Numbered from the stretch's first letter, positions 7,468-16,091 are shown. The stretch is DNA of 64,000 bases from Nocardiopsis sp. YSL2 (GCF_030555055.1 NZ_JAMOAO010000001.1:3782001-3846000), one strand, 5' to 3'. Notes: generated from the letters alone by a model not told the origin. Numbers and translations: made by a program.

Positions 7468-8409
7468 GTGAGCACCCTTCGCCGCCCCTCGCCGACGGCC
7501 CTCCTCACCGTCGGCGCCATCGCCTTCGTACTGGTGATCACCGCCGCCATCCTGTGGGCCGTCACCACCGCCGACCCCGGGGACACCGACACAGGACAGG
7601 AGGACACCATGACCGCACCGCACCGCGTCATGCTGGCCGGGGACTCCATGACCCAGGGCGCCAACGGGGACGTGACCTGGCGCTACCACCTGTGGACCCA
7701 CCTGACCCCGCACGTGACCGGCCTGGACTTCGTCGGCCCCTACACCGACCCCGCCTCGCGCGACATGATCCTGCCGGTGCCCACCGAGCCGGAGGCCGAC
7801 CCCAGTGAGCCCGAGGACGACGTGCCCGAGGCCACGGAGGACGCCGACTGGCCGGGCCTGGACGGCGCCCCGGACACCGCGGAGTACCGCGACCCCGGAT
7901 TCGACCAGGATCACAACGCACTGTGGGGCCGCACGCTCGGCGACGCCGCCGACACCATCCGGGGGGAGGCGCGGGTCCACCGGCCCGACGTGCTGTGCGT
8001 GATGCTCGGCGTCAACGACCTGCTCTGGCCGGTCACGATGGACGAGATGGAGTACCGGCTGCGCTCCTACGTGAGGGGCGCCCGGGAGGGCGAACCGCAC
8101 GTGCGCGTGGTGCTGGCCGAGTCCCTGCCCATCGCCCTGGGCGAGACCGACGAGGGCTTCGCCCTGCGCCAGTACGCCTACAACGAACTCGTCCGCGAGG
8201 TGGCCGCGGACCTGACCACCGAGGAGTCGCCGGTGGTGAGCCTGGACATCGCGGGAGCCGAGGCCTGGGACGTGGCCGAGGACACCTATGACGGCACCCA
8301 CCCCAACGCCGACGGCGAGGTGAAGATCGCGGCGGCCTTCGCCGACGTCCTCGCGTCGGAGTTCGGCATGGGCGAGAGCTACCCCCGCCCGCTGCCCACC
8401 CCGTCCTGA
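7468..8409 (+). CDS. SGNH/GDSL-type hydrolase, probably membrane-anchored
   Basis: From GTG 7468 the product is 313 residues: short basic N-terminus, a hydrophobic segment (TALLTVGAIAFVLVITAAIL, ~residues 10-29), a short linker, then an SGNH hydrolase domain. Block I is MLAGDSMTQG (nucleophile Ser), the Asn block is MLGVNDLLWP, and the catalytic Asp-His pair is in DGTHPNADG near the C-terminus. These predict a carboxylester hydrolase of unknown substrate. An unusually good internal ribosome site (AGGAGG, 7598-7603) lies 5 nt before an in-frame ATG at 7609, exactly after the membrane segment, so a soluble cytoplasmic form may be made instead or as well. Confidence 0.75.
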   Translation: MSTLRRPSPTALLTVGAIAFVLVITAAILWAVTTADPGDTDTGQEDTMTAPHRVMLAGDSMTQGANGDVTWRYHLWTHLTPHVTGLDFVGPYTDPASRDMILPVPTEPEADPSEPEDDVPEATEDADWPGLDGAPDTAEYRDPGFDQDHNALWGRTLGDAADTIRGEARVHRPDVLCVMLGVNDLLWPVTMDEMEYRLRSYVRGAREGEPHVRVVLAESLPIALGETDEGFALRQYAYNELVREVAADLTTEESPVVSLDIAGAEAWDVAEDTYDGTHPNADGEVKIAAAFADVLASEFGMGESYPRPLPTPS

Positions 8410-8432
8410 CCGGAGCGGTCCCTCCTCCCTTC

Positions 8433-8472
8433 GCCCGCCACCGCCGTTCCACGGACGCCTCCGGCGCAGCTC
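8433..8472. repeat. Degenerate copy of the dispersed intergenic repeat
   Basis: CGCCCGCCACCGCC ... ACGGACGCCTCCGGCGCAGC resembles, with a few changes and a short insertion, the 40-bp repeat at 20021-20060 and 16393-16432. It lies between the SGNH gene and the gltX promoter. Confidence 0.4.
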
Positions 8473-8479
8473 CGTCCCC

Positions 8480-8514
8480 CTGAGCGGGCGTCGGGCCCCG
8501 ATACCCTGGGGCCC
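8480..8514 (+). promoter_or_regulatory. Leaderless promoter of gltX
   Basis: CTGAGC (8480-8485), a 16-bp spacer, TACCCT (8502-8507), then exactly 7 nt to the GTG at 8515. There is no purine-rich ribosome site in the gap, so gltX is probably transcribed from its start codon. Confidence 0.5.
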
Positions 8515-9945
8515 GTGACTGAGACTCCGATTCGTACCCGCTTCGCCCCGTCTCCCACGGGCATGTTCCATGTCGGCGGCGCCCGCTCCGCGCTCTTCAA
8601 CTGGGCGCTGGCGCAGCAGCGGCCCGAGGGCCGCATGGTCCTGCGCGTGGAGGACACCGACGCCGCCCGCAACCGGCCCGAGTGGACCGAGGGCATCATC
8701 CGCGCGCTCGCCTGGCTCGGCATCGGCGCGGACGACCCGCACTTCGAGGGCCCCTACTTCCAGTCGGACTACGCCGACAAGCACCGTGAGACCGCGCAGG
8801 ACCTGTTCAAGAACGGGCGCGCCTACTACTGCGACTGCACCCGCGAGATGGTCCAGGAGCGCCGCGACAACCCGAACCTGGGATACGACGGCTTCTGCCG
8901 CGACCGCGGCCTGGAGCCCGGCTCCGGTCGGGCGCTGCGCTTCCGCGTGCCCGAGGGCGGACCCACGGTCGTCGACGACCGGATCCGCGGCCGGGTGGAG
9001 TTCGACCACTCGGCCATCGAGGACTTCGTCATCGCGCGTGCCGACGGCTCCCCCCTGTTCGTCCTGGCCAACGTGGTGGACGACGTCGAGATGCGCATCA
9101 CGCACGTGATCCGCGGCGAGGAGCACCTGTCCAACACCCCCAAGCAGCAGCTGCTGTGGGAGGCGCTGGGCCTCACGCCGCCGGTGTGGGCGCACCTGCC
9201 CGTCATCGTCAACGAGCAGCGCAAGAAGCTGTCCAAGCGCCGCGACAAGGTCGCCCTGGAGTCCTACCAGGAGGAGGGCTACCTCCCCGAGGCGATGGTC
9301 AACTACCTGATGCTGCTGGGCTGGGGGCCGGGCGACGACCGTGAGCTCATGCCGTGGCCGGAGATGATGCCGCTCTTCCGGATCGAGGACGTCAACAGCT
9401 CCAGCGCGTTCTTCGACGAGAAGAAGCTGCGCGCCTTCAACGGGGACTACATCCGCGAGCTGTCCGTGGACGACTTCGTCGAGCGCTGCGCGCCGTGGCT
9501 GACCGGTGACGCCGTCCCGTGGGACCCGGCCGACTACGACGCGGAGGTCTTCCGCGCGGTGGCACCGCTCGCGCAGAGCCGCGTGGCGCTGCTCAGCGAG
9601 ATCGTGCCGAACGTGGACTTCCTCTTCCTCTCCGAGCCGGTGGAGGACGAGAAGAGCTGGAACAAGGCGATGAAGCCGGGCGTGGGCAAGGAGATGGTGG
9701 AGGCCGCCCTGGCGCGCTTCGCCGACCCGGAGCTGTCCTGGACGGCGGACGCCCTCAAGGCGGCCACGGAGGAGACGGGCGCGGCCCTGGGGCTCAAGCT
9801 CGGCAAGGCCCAGGCGCCGGTGCGGGTCGCGGTCACGGGTCGCACGGTCGGCCTGCCCCTGTTCGAGTCGCTGGAGCTGCTCGGCCGCGAGCGCGTCCAG
9901 GCGCGCCTCACGTCCGCCCTGGACAAGCTGCGCGCCGCGGAGTAG
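8515..9945 (+). CDS. gltX: Glutamyl-tRNA synthetase
   Basis: Charges tRNA-Glu with glutamate in the cytosol. The 476-residue class I synthetase has the HIGH-type motif as [20 protein letters not shown] (residues ~8-27), the [10 protein letters not shown] segment, [22 protein letters not shown], and the KMSKS-type loop as [20 protein letters not shown] (~residue 240). The all-helical C-terminal anticodon domain is full length. GTG at 8515 follows a promoter with no leader. Two identical tRNA-Glu genes and a tRNA-Gln lie just downstream; in organisms without GlnRS the enzyme also mischarges tRNA-Gln for GatCAB, which the sequence here cannot settle. Confidence 0.96.
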   Translation: MTETPIRTRFAPSPTGMFHVGGARSALFNWALAQQRPEGRMVLRVEDTDAARNRPEWTEGIIRALAWLGIGADDPHFEGPYFQSDYADKHRETAQDLFKNGRAYYCDCTREMVQERRDNPNLGYDGFCRDRGLEPGSGRALRFRVPEGGPTVVDDRIRGRVEFDHSAIEDFVIARADGSPLFVLANVVDDVEMRITHVIRGEEHLSNTPKQQLLWEALGLTPPVWAHLPVIVNEQRKKLSKRRDKVALESYQEEGYLPEAMVNYLMLLGWGPGDDRELMPWPEMMPLFRIEDVNSSSAFFDEKKLRAFNGDYIRELSVDDFVERCAPWLTGDAVPWDPADYDAEVFRAVAPLAQSRVALLSEIVPNVDFLFLSEPVEDEKSWNKAMKPGVGKEMVEAALARFADPELSWTADALKAATEETGAALGLKLGKAQAPVRVAVTGRTVGLPLFESLELLGRERVQARLTSALDKLRAAE

Positions 9946-10106
9946 GTCCGCCGGGCGGGGTTGCTCCCGCCGACGTCGGTCGCGGGTGGCGGTCCGCCCC
10001 CGCGCGGAGCGCCCTGGTGGGCGGTGGTGGGCGACGAGTGGGCGGGGTGGTCGGGGCCACAGGACGGCCACCCCGATTTCGGTTCGCGACTACTCCGAAT
10101 GTCCGC

Positions 10107-10112
10107 TAGAGT
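10107..10112 (+). promoter_or_regulatory. Probable -10 element of the tRNA-Gln transcript
   Basis: TAGAGT lies 57 nt before the tRNA-Gln gene in an AT-richer patch (10081-10120). A clear -35 is not visible; TTCGCG at 10083-10088 is 18 bp upstream. Confidence 0.3.
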
Positions 10113-10169
10113 TAACGACGTCGCCGAGGGGGACAGGGAAGCGAAAGCGACCGGGTCCTCCCCAAGCAC

Positions 10170-10241
10170 TGGGCTATGGTGTAATCGGCAGCACGACTGA
10201 TTCTGGTTCAGTTAGTCTAGGTTCGAGTCCTGGTAGCCCAG
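10170..10241 (+). tRNA. tRNA-Gln (CTG anticodon)
   Basis: The acceptor arms TGGGCTA and TAGCCCA pair over 7 bp. The anticodon stem ACTGA/TCAGT encloses the loop TTCTGGT, giving anticodon CTG for CAG codons. The T arm contains GTTCGAGTC. The discriminator is G10241 and CCA is not encoded. Confidence 0.93.
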
Positions 10242-10287
10242 CTGTTTCACTCCGGTGAAGCGTACGGATCCTCGGATCCGAAGTCCG

Positions 10288-10360
10288 GCCCCCGTCGTCT
10301 AGTGGCCTAGGACGCCGCCCTCTCAAGGCGGTAACGGCGGTTCGAATCCGCTCGGGGGTA
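10288..10360 (+). tRNA. tRNA-Glu (CTC anticodon), copy 1
   Basis: Acceptor arms GCCCCCG and CGGGGGT pair with a closing G-T; anticodon stem CCGCC/GGCGG encloses CTCTCAA, anticodon CTC for GAG. The T arm contains GGTTCGAATCC. The bases after the discriminator A are CCA (10361-10363), unlike copy 2, so CCA may be encoded here. Confidence 0.94.
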
Positions 10361-10373
10361 CCAACAGGGAGAG

Positions 10374-10398
10374 GCTCCCACGCCGTGGGAGCTTTCTT
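10374..10398 (+). terminator. Terminator between the two tRNA-Glu genes
   Basis: GCTCCCA (10374-10380) pairs with TGGGAGC (10386-10392) around a 5-nt loop, followed by TTTCTTG, an intrinsic terminator. Copy 2 would therefore need its own promoter in 10400-10470. Confidence 0.65.
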
Positions 10399-10473
10399 GC
10401 TGGTCAGTGCGTGCCACTGATGTCCGGTTCGAGTGGGTTCAGCAGGTTTCGCGGACACACTCGTACCAGTCCG

Positions 10474-10546
10474 GCCCCCGTCGTCTAGTGGCCTAGGACG
10501 CCGCCCTCTCAAGGCGGTAACGGCGGTTCGAATCCGCTCGGGGGTA
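10474..10546 (+). tRNA. tRNA-Glu (CTC anticodon), copy 2
   Basis: Identical over all 73 bases to the copy at 10288-10360, including the 6 bases before it, but not followed by CCA. The duplication suggests a high demand for GAG-reading tRNA, fitting the GC-rich codon usage. Confidence 0.94.
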
Positions 10547-10553
10547 CAGATGA

Positions 10554-10580
10554 GGGCCCCACCGCTGCGCGGTGGGGCCC
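10554..10580. terminator. Hairpin between tRNA-Glu copy 2 and the TetR gene
   Basis: GGGCCCCACCG (10554-10564) and CGGTGGGGCCC (10570-10580) form a perfect 11-bp stem with a 5-nt loop. It can end both the tRNA transcript and the convergent TetR operon. Confidence 0.75.
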
Positions 10581-10614
10581 TTCGCCGTCCCCGGGCCCCG
10601 ATCGGGCGGGGCGG

Positions 10615-11334
10615 TCAGCTCGCGGAGCCGCCGGCGTGCGCCGCCAGGGCACCCAGCTCCTTCTCCCGCGCTCCCGACGACGCCACCATGGCGACGAGCT
10701 GGTCGAGCAGCCAGTCGGCCAGGGCGTCGGCCGCCATCGTGCGCTCGTGGAGCCAGATCATCACCGCCGTCTCCACGGACGAGATCCAGCAGCGCAGGGC
10801 CAGGACCAGCCGGGGCGAGGGCTCGGTGATCCCGACCCGCTCCAGGACCAGGCGCCGGACCGCGTCGCGCACCCGGTCGATCTCGGCCTCGGTCTCCTCC
10901 GTGGCCACCATCGACCCGCCGTTGAGCAGAGCCGCGTAGGACGGTGCGTAGGAGTCGGCGAAGGAGATGAACGCGCGCAGACCGAACCGCAGCTGGTCCA
11001 GGGGCGGCAGGTCCTGCGGTGGGGCCAGCCGCGGCACGAGCTCGTCCATCGCCCGTTCGAGCGCCTCGCGCCGCAGCTCCGCCATGTTGGGGAAGTAGCG
11101 GTAGACCAGGGCCCGGGACACGTCCGCCTCCTCGGCGATGTCCTCCGGGGTGACTTCACCCGGCGGGCGCCGCGCGAAGACGGCCAGCGCCGTCCGGATG
11201 AGGTCCTCCCGCCGTTCCTGTGGCGCCATGCGGCGGGGCCGCCGCCCGGTGCCCGGCGCCTTCGCCGGGCTCTGCGACCGTGGTCCCACCCGCGCCAGGT
11301 GGGGATCGGTTCTGTGGGACACCACCGCGGTCAT
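10615..11334 (-). CDS. TetR-family transcriptional regulator
   Basis: About 239 residues from the ATG at 11334, which has GGAGG close upstream; a TTG at 11346 and an ATG at 11229 are alternatives. A ~35-residue basic arm precedes the DNA-binding domain: RREDLIRTALAVFARR, then the helix-turn-helix EVTPEDIAEEADVSRALVYRYFPNMAELRREAL, the TetR signature. The rest is a ligand-binding helical domain with no identifiable ligand. It is the last gene of a five-gene minus-strand operon. The best operator candidate is the 28-bp palindrome over the promoter of that operon (16087-16114), so it probably represses the operon and itself in response to a substrate of those enzymes. Confidence 0.82.
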   Translation of the reverse strand: MTAVVSHRTDPHLARVGPRSQSPAKAPGTGRRPRRMAPQERREDLIRTALAVFARRPPGEVTPEDIAEEADVSRALVYRYFPNMAELRREALERAMDELVPRLAPPQDLPPLDQLRFGLRAFISFADSYAPSYAALLNGGSMVATEETEAEIDRVRDAVRRLVLERVGITEPSPRLVLALRCWISSVETAVMIWLHERTMAADALADWLLDQLVAMVASSGAREKELGALAAHAGGSAS

Positions 11335-11393
11335 GACCTCCGTCAACGTGCCTGTGCCATCGGACTCCCGAACCTACCGCCCCGGCACCGGCC

Positions 11394-12503
11394 TCACACA
11401 TCGACGACGACGCGCTCCCCCTCTCCGGCGCGGGAGACGCACAGGGCGAACTCCGCCCCACGCGGCGAACCGCCCGTGGGCCGGTCCCGGTGCTCGGGCA
11501 CGCCCTCCAGGAGCCCCACCCGGCAGGTGCCGCAGAAACCCTGGCGGCAGGAGTAGGCGGTGCCCGGCCGCACCCGCCGGACCGCCTCCAGCGCCGACTC
11601 GTCGGCGGGGACCGGCACCACCGGTCCGTCCCGGCCCAACTGCACCTCGAAGGCCGCACCGCCCACGACCGGCGCGGGCGCGAACCGTTCGGAGAAGAAG
11701 GGCGTGCCCGGCGGGACGCGGCGCCGCACGGCGTCGATCAGCGGCGCCGGACCGCACACGTAGACCGCGGTCCCCCGGGCGGGTCCGTCCAGGATCCGCG
11801 CGGGTTCGGGCGCTCCGTACTCGTCGTCGGGTCGCACGTCCGCGTTCGCGCCCTCGGGCAGTTCGTCCAGGAAGGGCATGCTCGCCCGCGAGCGGCCGGT
11901 GTACACCAGGCGGAACGGCGCCCGGGCGCGGTGCGCCGCCCACACCATCGGCAGGATCGGCGTGACGCCGATACCGCCCGCGACGAACAGGTAGCGCTCG
12001 GCGCGCGTGAACGGGAAGGCGTTGCGCGGACCGCGCAGCCCGAGGGTGTCGCCCTCGGCCAGGCCGTGGACCAGGGCGGACCCGGTGCCGCCCGGGATCC
12101 GGCGGACCGCGATCCGGTAGCGGCCGCGGTCGCGCGGGTCGCCGTTGAGCGAGTACTGGCGTACGACGCCGCCCGGCAGGACCACGTCCACGTGGTGTCC
12201 GGGCTGCCACGCGGGCAGCCGGTCCCCGGGGCGGTCCGGGACCAGGGTGAGCACGGCGACGTCCGGCACCGGCCGCTCCACCCGGGCCACCCGGACCCAC
12301 AGGTCGCCCGTCGGCTCCGGGACCCGGTTCCCCCGGGGCAGCCGCGCGGTGATCGGCTCCACCGCCGAGGCGAGTCCCTGGAGCCCGCGCATGAGGCGGT
12401 CCGGCCTCGAAGGCCCGAACAGGGCCACCGGCGGCCGGGGGTTCGCGTAGTAGGCGGCGCTGTGCTTGACCCGGTCCCCGCCGGAGCCCGGCCCGCCGGT
12501 CAC
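11394..12503 (-). CDS. Flavin/2Fe-2S NAD(P)H oxidoreductase (electron transfer protein)
   Basis: A 369-residue electron-transfer protein. After a ~60-residue arm, the flavin-binding barrel carries VVRQYSLNGDP (R-x-Y-S type), the nucleotide-binding domain carries LFVAGGIGVTPILPMVW and AVYVCGPAPLIDAV, and a C-terminal plant-type ferredoxin domain carries SCRQGFCGTC plus a distal FALCVS cysteine for a [2Fe-2S] cluster. This domain order matches phthalate-dioxygenase/vanillate-demethylase-type reductases, which pass electrons from NAD(P)H to an oxygenase. Its GTG overlaps the stop of the upstream gene by 4 bp, so it is translationally coupled to the putative di-iron protein, the likely acceptor. 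Confidence 0.85.
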   Translation of the reverse strand: MTGGPGSGGDRVKHSAAYYANPRPPVALFGPSRPDRLMRGLQGLASAVEPITARLPRGNRVPEPTGDLWVRVARVERPVPDVAVLTLVPDRPGDRLPAWQPGHHVDVVLPGGVVRQYSLNGDPRDRGRYRIAVRRIPGGTGSALVHGLAEGDTLGLRGPRNAFPFTRAERYLFVAGGIGVTPILPMVWAAHRARAPFRLVYTGRSRASMPFLDELPEGANADVRPDDEYGAPEPARILDGPARGTAVYVCGPAPLIDAVRRRVPPGTPFFSERFAPAPVVGGAAFEVQLGRDGPVVPVPADESALEAVRRVRPGTAYSCRQGFCGTCRVGLLEGVPEHRDRPTGGSPRGAEFALCVSRAGEGERVVVDV

Positions 12504-13453
12504 TGGTCGCTCCCCGGGGCCGGGACGGCCCGCTCGGCCGCCTCGGCCGCCCGGGCGGCGGGGGAGACGGCCAGGTAGGCCACCGCCTGGCTGGTGGACC
12601 CGTGCTGGGAGGGGTGGTAGCGGCGGCGCAGGTACTCGGGCACGGCGCGGGCCAGGCGCGCCACGTGCGGGATGAGGCCGCGCCTGCCGTCACGCAGGGC
12701 CCACGACGCGCTCGGCCGCCGTCCGCCCACACGTCCTCGCAGGTAGGGGTCGTTGCGGATGAGGAACGCGGTGCCGCGCACCCACAGGACGGCGAGCGTG
12801 CCCGCCGCGATGCCCATGGCCAGGGCGCGGCGGCGGTAGCCCCCGTCCACGTGCATGTAGAGGTCGAAGGCTACCGACCGGTGCTCGACCTCCTCGGCGC
12901 CGTGCCAGCGCAGGAGGTCGAGCATGGTGGGGTCGGCTCCGGCCGCGTCCAGTTCCGCGGCGTCCAGCACCCACTGGCCGAGCACGGCGGTGTAGTGCTC
13001 GATCCCGGCGATGACGGCCAGCCGGGTGCGCAGCCAGGACTCGGCCCGGCGCCCGGTCAGCTCCCGGTCGCCGAGCACGACCCGGAACAACCAGGCGATC
13101 TGCTCGACGTACGGTGTCGGGTCGAGACCGTGGGCCTCCATGTGGTCGAGGACGCCGGCGTGCGCCTCGGCGTGGACGGCCTCCTGCCCGATGAAGCCCA
13201 GCACGTCCTCGCGGAGGCGGTCGTCGGTGATGAGGGGGACGGCCTCCTTGAAGACCTCGACGAACCAGCGTTCGCCCTCGGGCAGCAGCAGGTGCAGGAC
13301 GTTGATGACGTGGGTGGCGAAGGGCTCGCCGGGGATCCAGTGCAGGTCGAGTCGGCTCCAGTCGAACTCGACGTCGCGTGCGTTGAGCACGAGGCGGTCC
13401 GGCTCGTCGGGTCGCGGTTCCTCGGCGCCCGTGTGAACGGGTCCAGTGTTCAT
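12500..13453 (-). CDS. PF10118-type 'metal-dependent hydrolase', probable di-iron protein
   Basis: A 317-residue protein from ATG 13453 with AGGAGG 6 nt upstream. It resembles the family annotated as predicted metal-dependent hydrolase. The visible metal motifs are ferritin-like: FIGQEAVHAEAH (E-x-x-H, ~residue 90-105) and RWHGAEEVEHRSVAFDLYMH (E-E-x-x-H, ~residue 195-215), with further Glu at VFKEAVPL and IAGIEHYTA. A hydrophobic stretch (ALAMGIAAGTLAVLWV) follows. The motif set and a coupled flavin/2Fe-2S reductase suggest a di-iron oxygenase or desaturase-like enzyme rather than a hydrolase; that is inference. Confidence 0.7.
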   Translation of the reverse strand: MNTGPVHTGAEEPRPDEPDRLVLNARDVEFDWSRLDLHWIPGEPFATHVINVLHLLLPEGERWFVEVFKEAVPLITDDRLREDVLGFIGQEAVHAEAHAGVLDHMEAHGLDPTPYVEQIAWLFRVVLGDRELTGRRAESWLRTRLAVIAGIEHYTAVLGQWVLDAAELDAAGADPTMLDLLRWHGAEEVEHRSVAFDLYMHVDGGYRRRALAMGIAAGTLAVLWVRGTAFLIRNDPYLRGRVGGRRPSASWALRDGRRGLIPHVARLARAVPEYLRRRYHPSQHGSTSQAVAYLAVSPAARAAEAAERAVPAPGSDQ

Positions 13454-13509
13454 GGTCGGCCTCCTGGGGGCGTTGCGGCGGCTCGGGTGGGACTCGGGGG
13501 AGCGGGGGC

Positions 13510-15243
13510 TCACACGGGAGGGGCCACGCGGGCGGCGGCCCGCAGCGCGCCGGGGCTGAGCCGGGACAGCAGCAGGCCCGCGTGCGCCTCGCCCGTGACC
13601 GGGACGACCTCCGGGCCGCGTTCGAGCGCGTCCGCGATGCGCCCGGCCGCCTTCTCCGGTGTGTAGCCGCGCAGCCTGTACAGGCGGTTGAGCCGGTCCT
13701 TCGCGGCGGAGGCCTCGCCCAGGCCGGACAGCCGGGCGCCGGAGATGATGCCGGTGTCGACGAGGCCGGGGCACACGGCGGTGACAGTGACACCGTGGTC
13801 GGAGAGCTCACCGCGCAGGCTGCGGCTGAGCATGAGGACGGCCGCCTTGGTGGTGGCGTAGGCGCCGTACACACGCGAGGGCAGGTAGGCGGCGGCCGAC
13901 GCGGTGTTGACGAGGCGGCCGCCACCGCCGGCGTCCACCATCATCGGGGCGAAGGCGCGGCAGCCGTGGATCACGCCCCACAGGTTGATGTCGACGACCC
14001 GTTCCCAGTCCTCGGCGGTGGTGTCCAGGAACGGCCCCGCCACGCCGATGCCGGCGTTGTTGACCACCAGGTCGGGGGCGCCGTACTCATCGCGCACCCA
14101 CGCCGCGAGCTTGTCCATCGCGGCGGCGTCGGTGACGTCCACCCGCTGGGCGGCGGCCCCCGGCGTGAGCAGCGCGGCGAGTTCGGCGGTGCGTTCGGCG
14201 GCGGGGCCGTTGACGTCCACGGCGACGATCCGGGCGCCGCGTTCGGCGAGTTCGAAGCACAGCGACCGGCCGATGCCGCTGCCCGCGCCGGTGACCACCG
14301 CGACCTGGCCGGCGAAGGCGCCGCTGTGCCGGCGGGTCTGCTGGGCGGTCAGGGCGCGCTGGGGGCGCGGGCGGCCGGACTCGACCTCGGCGACGAGGGC
14401 GCGCACACGGGCGGCCACGGCGGCCGGGCGGGAGCGCAGTGTCCAGTGCCCGCCGTGGAAGCGGTGGAAGCGCAGGTCGCCGACCCACCGGGCGGCGTTG
14501 GACTGGAGCTGGTCGATCATGAACGCGTCGTCCGTGGGCGCGAGGACCTGCACGGGAACGTCGGTGCGGCGCTCGACCGGTCGCAGGAGGCGACGGGCCA
14601 TGTTGGCCCGGTACAGCGCCAGGCCGTTGAGGTAGTCCCTCGTGCCGCGCCGCGCGGGGGAGTGCGGGCCGCCGCCGACGCGTTCCAGAGCGGACAGGGC
14701 CAGGCCGCCGATCCCGGTCAGCCACGCGGCCTCGGGCACCAGGGGCAGGTGGAAGAAACCGATGTAGCCGGAGCGCACCGCCTGGCGGAGCATGGCACGC
14801 ACACCGTCGGGGCGCGTGCGGAACCAGTGGCCGGCGTGGTCGAGGTCGGGCCCGGAGACGGCGGTGTAGGAGGCGAACCGGTGGGCGTACCGGGGTTCGG
14901 TGACCGCGTGCCAGGACTGGATGGCGCCCCAGTCGTGGCCGACCAGGTGCACGGGGGCGTCGGGGCTGACGGCGTCGGCGACGGCGGCGACGTCGTCGGC
15001 GAGCTGGTCCAGCCGGTAGCCCGAGCGGTCGTCGGGGGCCGTGGAGCGCCCGGCGCCGCGCACGTCGTAGGTGACGACGCGGTGGTCGGCGGTGAACTCC
15101 GCGGCGAAGGCGTCCCAGACGGACGAGTTGTCGGGGTAGCCGTGGACCAGCAGCAGCGTGGGGCCGTCGGGGTCCCCGTCCGTGCGGACGGCCAGGCGCT
15201 GGCCGTCCGAGGCGGTGACGTAGCGGTGCGGGCGGGTGGTCAT
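13510..15243 (-). CDS. Alpha/beta hydrolase - short-chain dehydrogenase fusion (EphD-like)
   Basis: 577 residues with two enzymes in one chain. N-terminal alpha/beta hydrolase (~1-290): LLLVHGYPDNSSVWDAF, nucleophile region HLVGHDWGAIQSWHAV (Asp nucleophile, as in epoxide hydrolases), acid in VLAPTDDAFM, His in FHGGHWTLRS. C-terminal SDR (~310-577): VAVVTGAGSGIGRSLCFELA for the cofactor, LVVNNAGIGVAG, and the YGAYATTKAAV active-site Tyr-x-x-x-Lys. The same arrangement is known from mycobacterial EphD. The ATG overlaps the stop of the M24 gene (ATGA), so the two are coupled. Substrate unknown; a lipid or hydrophobic epoxide/ketone is plausible. Confidence 0.88.
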   Translation of the reverse strand: MTTRPHRYVTASDGQRLAVRTDGDPDGPTLLLVHGYPDNSSVWDAFAAEFTADHRVVTYDVRGAGRSTAPDDRSGYRLDQLADDVAAVADAVSPDAPVHLVGHDWGAIQSWHAVTEPRYAHRFASYTAVSGPDLDHAGHWFRTRPDGVRAMLRQAVRSGYIGFFHLPLVPEAAWLTGIGGLALSALERVGGGPHSPARRGTRDYLNGLALYRANMARRLLRPVERRTDVPVQVLAPTDDAFMIDQLQSNAARWVGDLRFHRFHGGHWTLRSRPAAVAARVRALVAEVESGRPRPQRALTAQQTRRHSGAFAGQVAVVTGAGSGIGRSLCFELAERGARIVAVDVNGPAAERTAELAALLTPGAAAQRVDVTDAAAMDKLAAWVRDEYGAPDLVVNNAGIGVAGPFLDTTAEDWERVVDINLWGVIHGCRAFAPMMVDAGGGGRLVNTASAAAYLPSRVYGAYATTKAAVLMLSRSLRGELSDHGVTVTAVCPGLVDTGIISGARLSGLGEASAAKDRLNRLYRLRGYTPEKAAGRIADALERGPEVVPVTGEAHAGLLLSRLSPGALRAAARVAPPV

Positions 15244-16091
15244 CGGTTCTCCAGGCTGGTCGCGGCGGTGGCGTCCCACCGCCGCACGTGCGGCAGGTCG
15301 TCGTCGAGCCAGTGGGCGTCGTCCTCGGTGACGACGAGGATCTCCTCGAACTTCACGCCGATGTCCCTGAAACCGATGTGGGGTTCCACCGCCCACAGGC
15401 CGGGGGTGGCGGGGTGGGCGGAGATGTCGCCGTCCGCCCACAGGGGCGAGCGGTGGTGCACGCGCTCGACGAGGAGGTCGCCCACGAGGGTCTGCAGGGA
15501 GCGGATGCCGAAGCCCGCCACGACCGCCCGGGGCAGACGCGAGCGGACCCTGCCGACCTGGTGGGCGATGACCCGGCCGGGGTAGACCCGGTGCCGGTTG
15601 TCGTAGCCCTGCTCGCGGATGAGGCCGTCCACGGCGCGGTAGACGTCCTGGAGGGTCTCGCCCGCGCTCACCCGATCGACGATCAACCGTCGGTGCGCGC
15701 GCAGGTCGTCCATCAGGCGGTCGTGGAGCGGGTTCTCCCCGAGGTAGCCGGAGTAGCCGATGTCGGCGACGTACCCGTCCCGCACCGGCGCGCAGTCGAG
15801 GATGAACGGCATGCCTTCCTCCAGCCTGCGCCCGCTCGGGAAGAACTGGAGGGGGCTCCGGAAGCCGCGGAACGCGGTGCGGTCGCCGAACCAGGCGAAG
15901 GGCGTGTGGAACCAGTCCTGGACTCCGTGTCCTTCGAGGTGGGCACGGATGCGCCGGGCCGCCTCGCGTTCGGTGACGCCGGGTTCGAGGGTCGCCGCCA
16001 CGTCGCCGGCGGCACGGTAGGCGAGCTGCTGGAGGTCGCGGAAGGCGTCGAGATCGACGTCCGTGTCCTCGGTCACGTTCGTGTGAGACAT
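15240..16091 (-). CDS. M24 (pita-bread) metallopeptidase family protein
   Basis: 283 residues. The full metal set of the aminopeptidase P/methionine aminopeptidase fold is present: two Asp in ILDCAPVRDGYVADIGYSGY, His in RVIAHQVGRV, Glu in LWAVEPHIGF and Glu in VKFEEILVVTEDD. It is a single domain without the N-terminal creatinase domain. Substrate unknown. It is the first gene of the five-gene operon and seems leaderless: a -10-like TAACAT ends 7 nt before its ATG, and the operator palindrome covers both. Why a peptidase-fold enzyme leads a lipid-type redox operon is unclear. Confidence 0.82.
   Translation of the reverse strand: MSHTNVTEDTDVDLDAFRDLQQLAYRAAGDVAATLEPGVTEREAARRIRAHLEGHGVQDWFHTPFAWFGDRTAFRGFRSPLQFFPSGRRLEEGMPFILDCAPVRDGYVADIGYSGYLGENPLHDRLMDDLRAHRRLIVDRVSAGETLQDVYRAVDGLIREQGYDNRHRVYPGRVIAHQVGRVRSRLPRAVVAGFGIRSLQTLVGDLLVERVHHRSPLWADGDISAHPATPGLWAVEPHIGFRDIGVKFEEILVVTEDDAHWLDDDLPHVRRWDATAATSLENR

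Noticed and set aside
6694-10071. Very long minus-strand open frame (1125 codons) opposite the FAH, SGNH and gltX genes
   Set aside because: It is the GC-rich shadow of three well-recognised plus-strand genes; the translation is Arg/Gly/His/Leu low-complexity and crosses gene borders.
10170-10546. tRNA cluster as an integration site for the adjacent five-gene operon
   Set aside because: No integrase gene and no direct repeat of a tRNA 3' end was found at the far side of the operon; the two tRNA-Glu copies look like a simple gene duplication.
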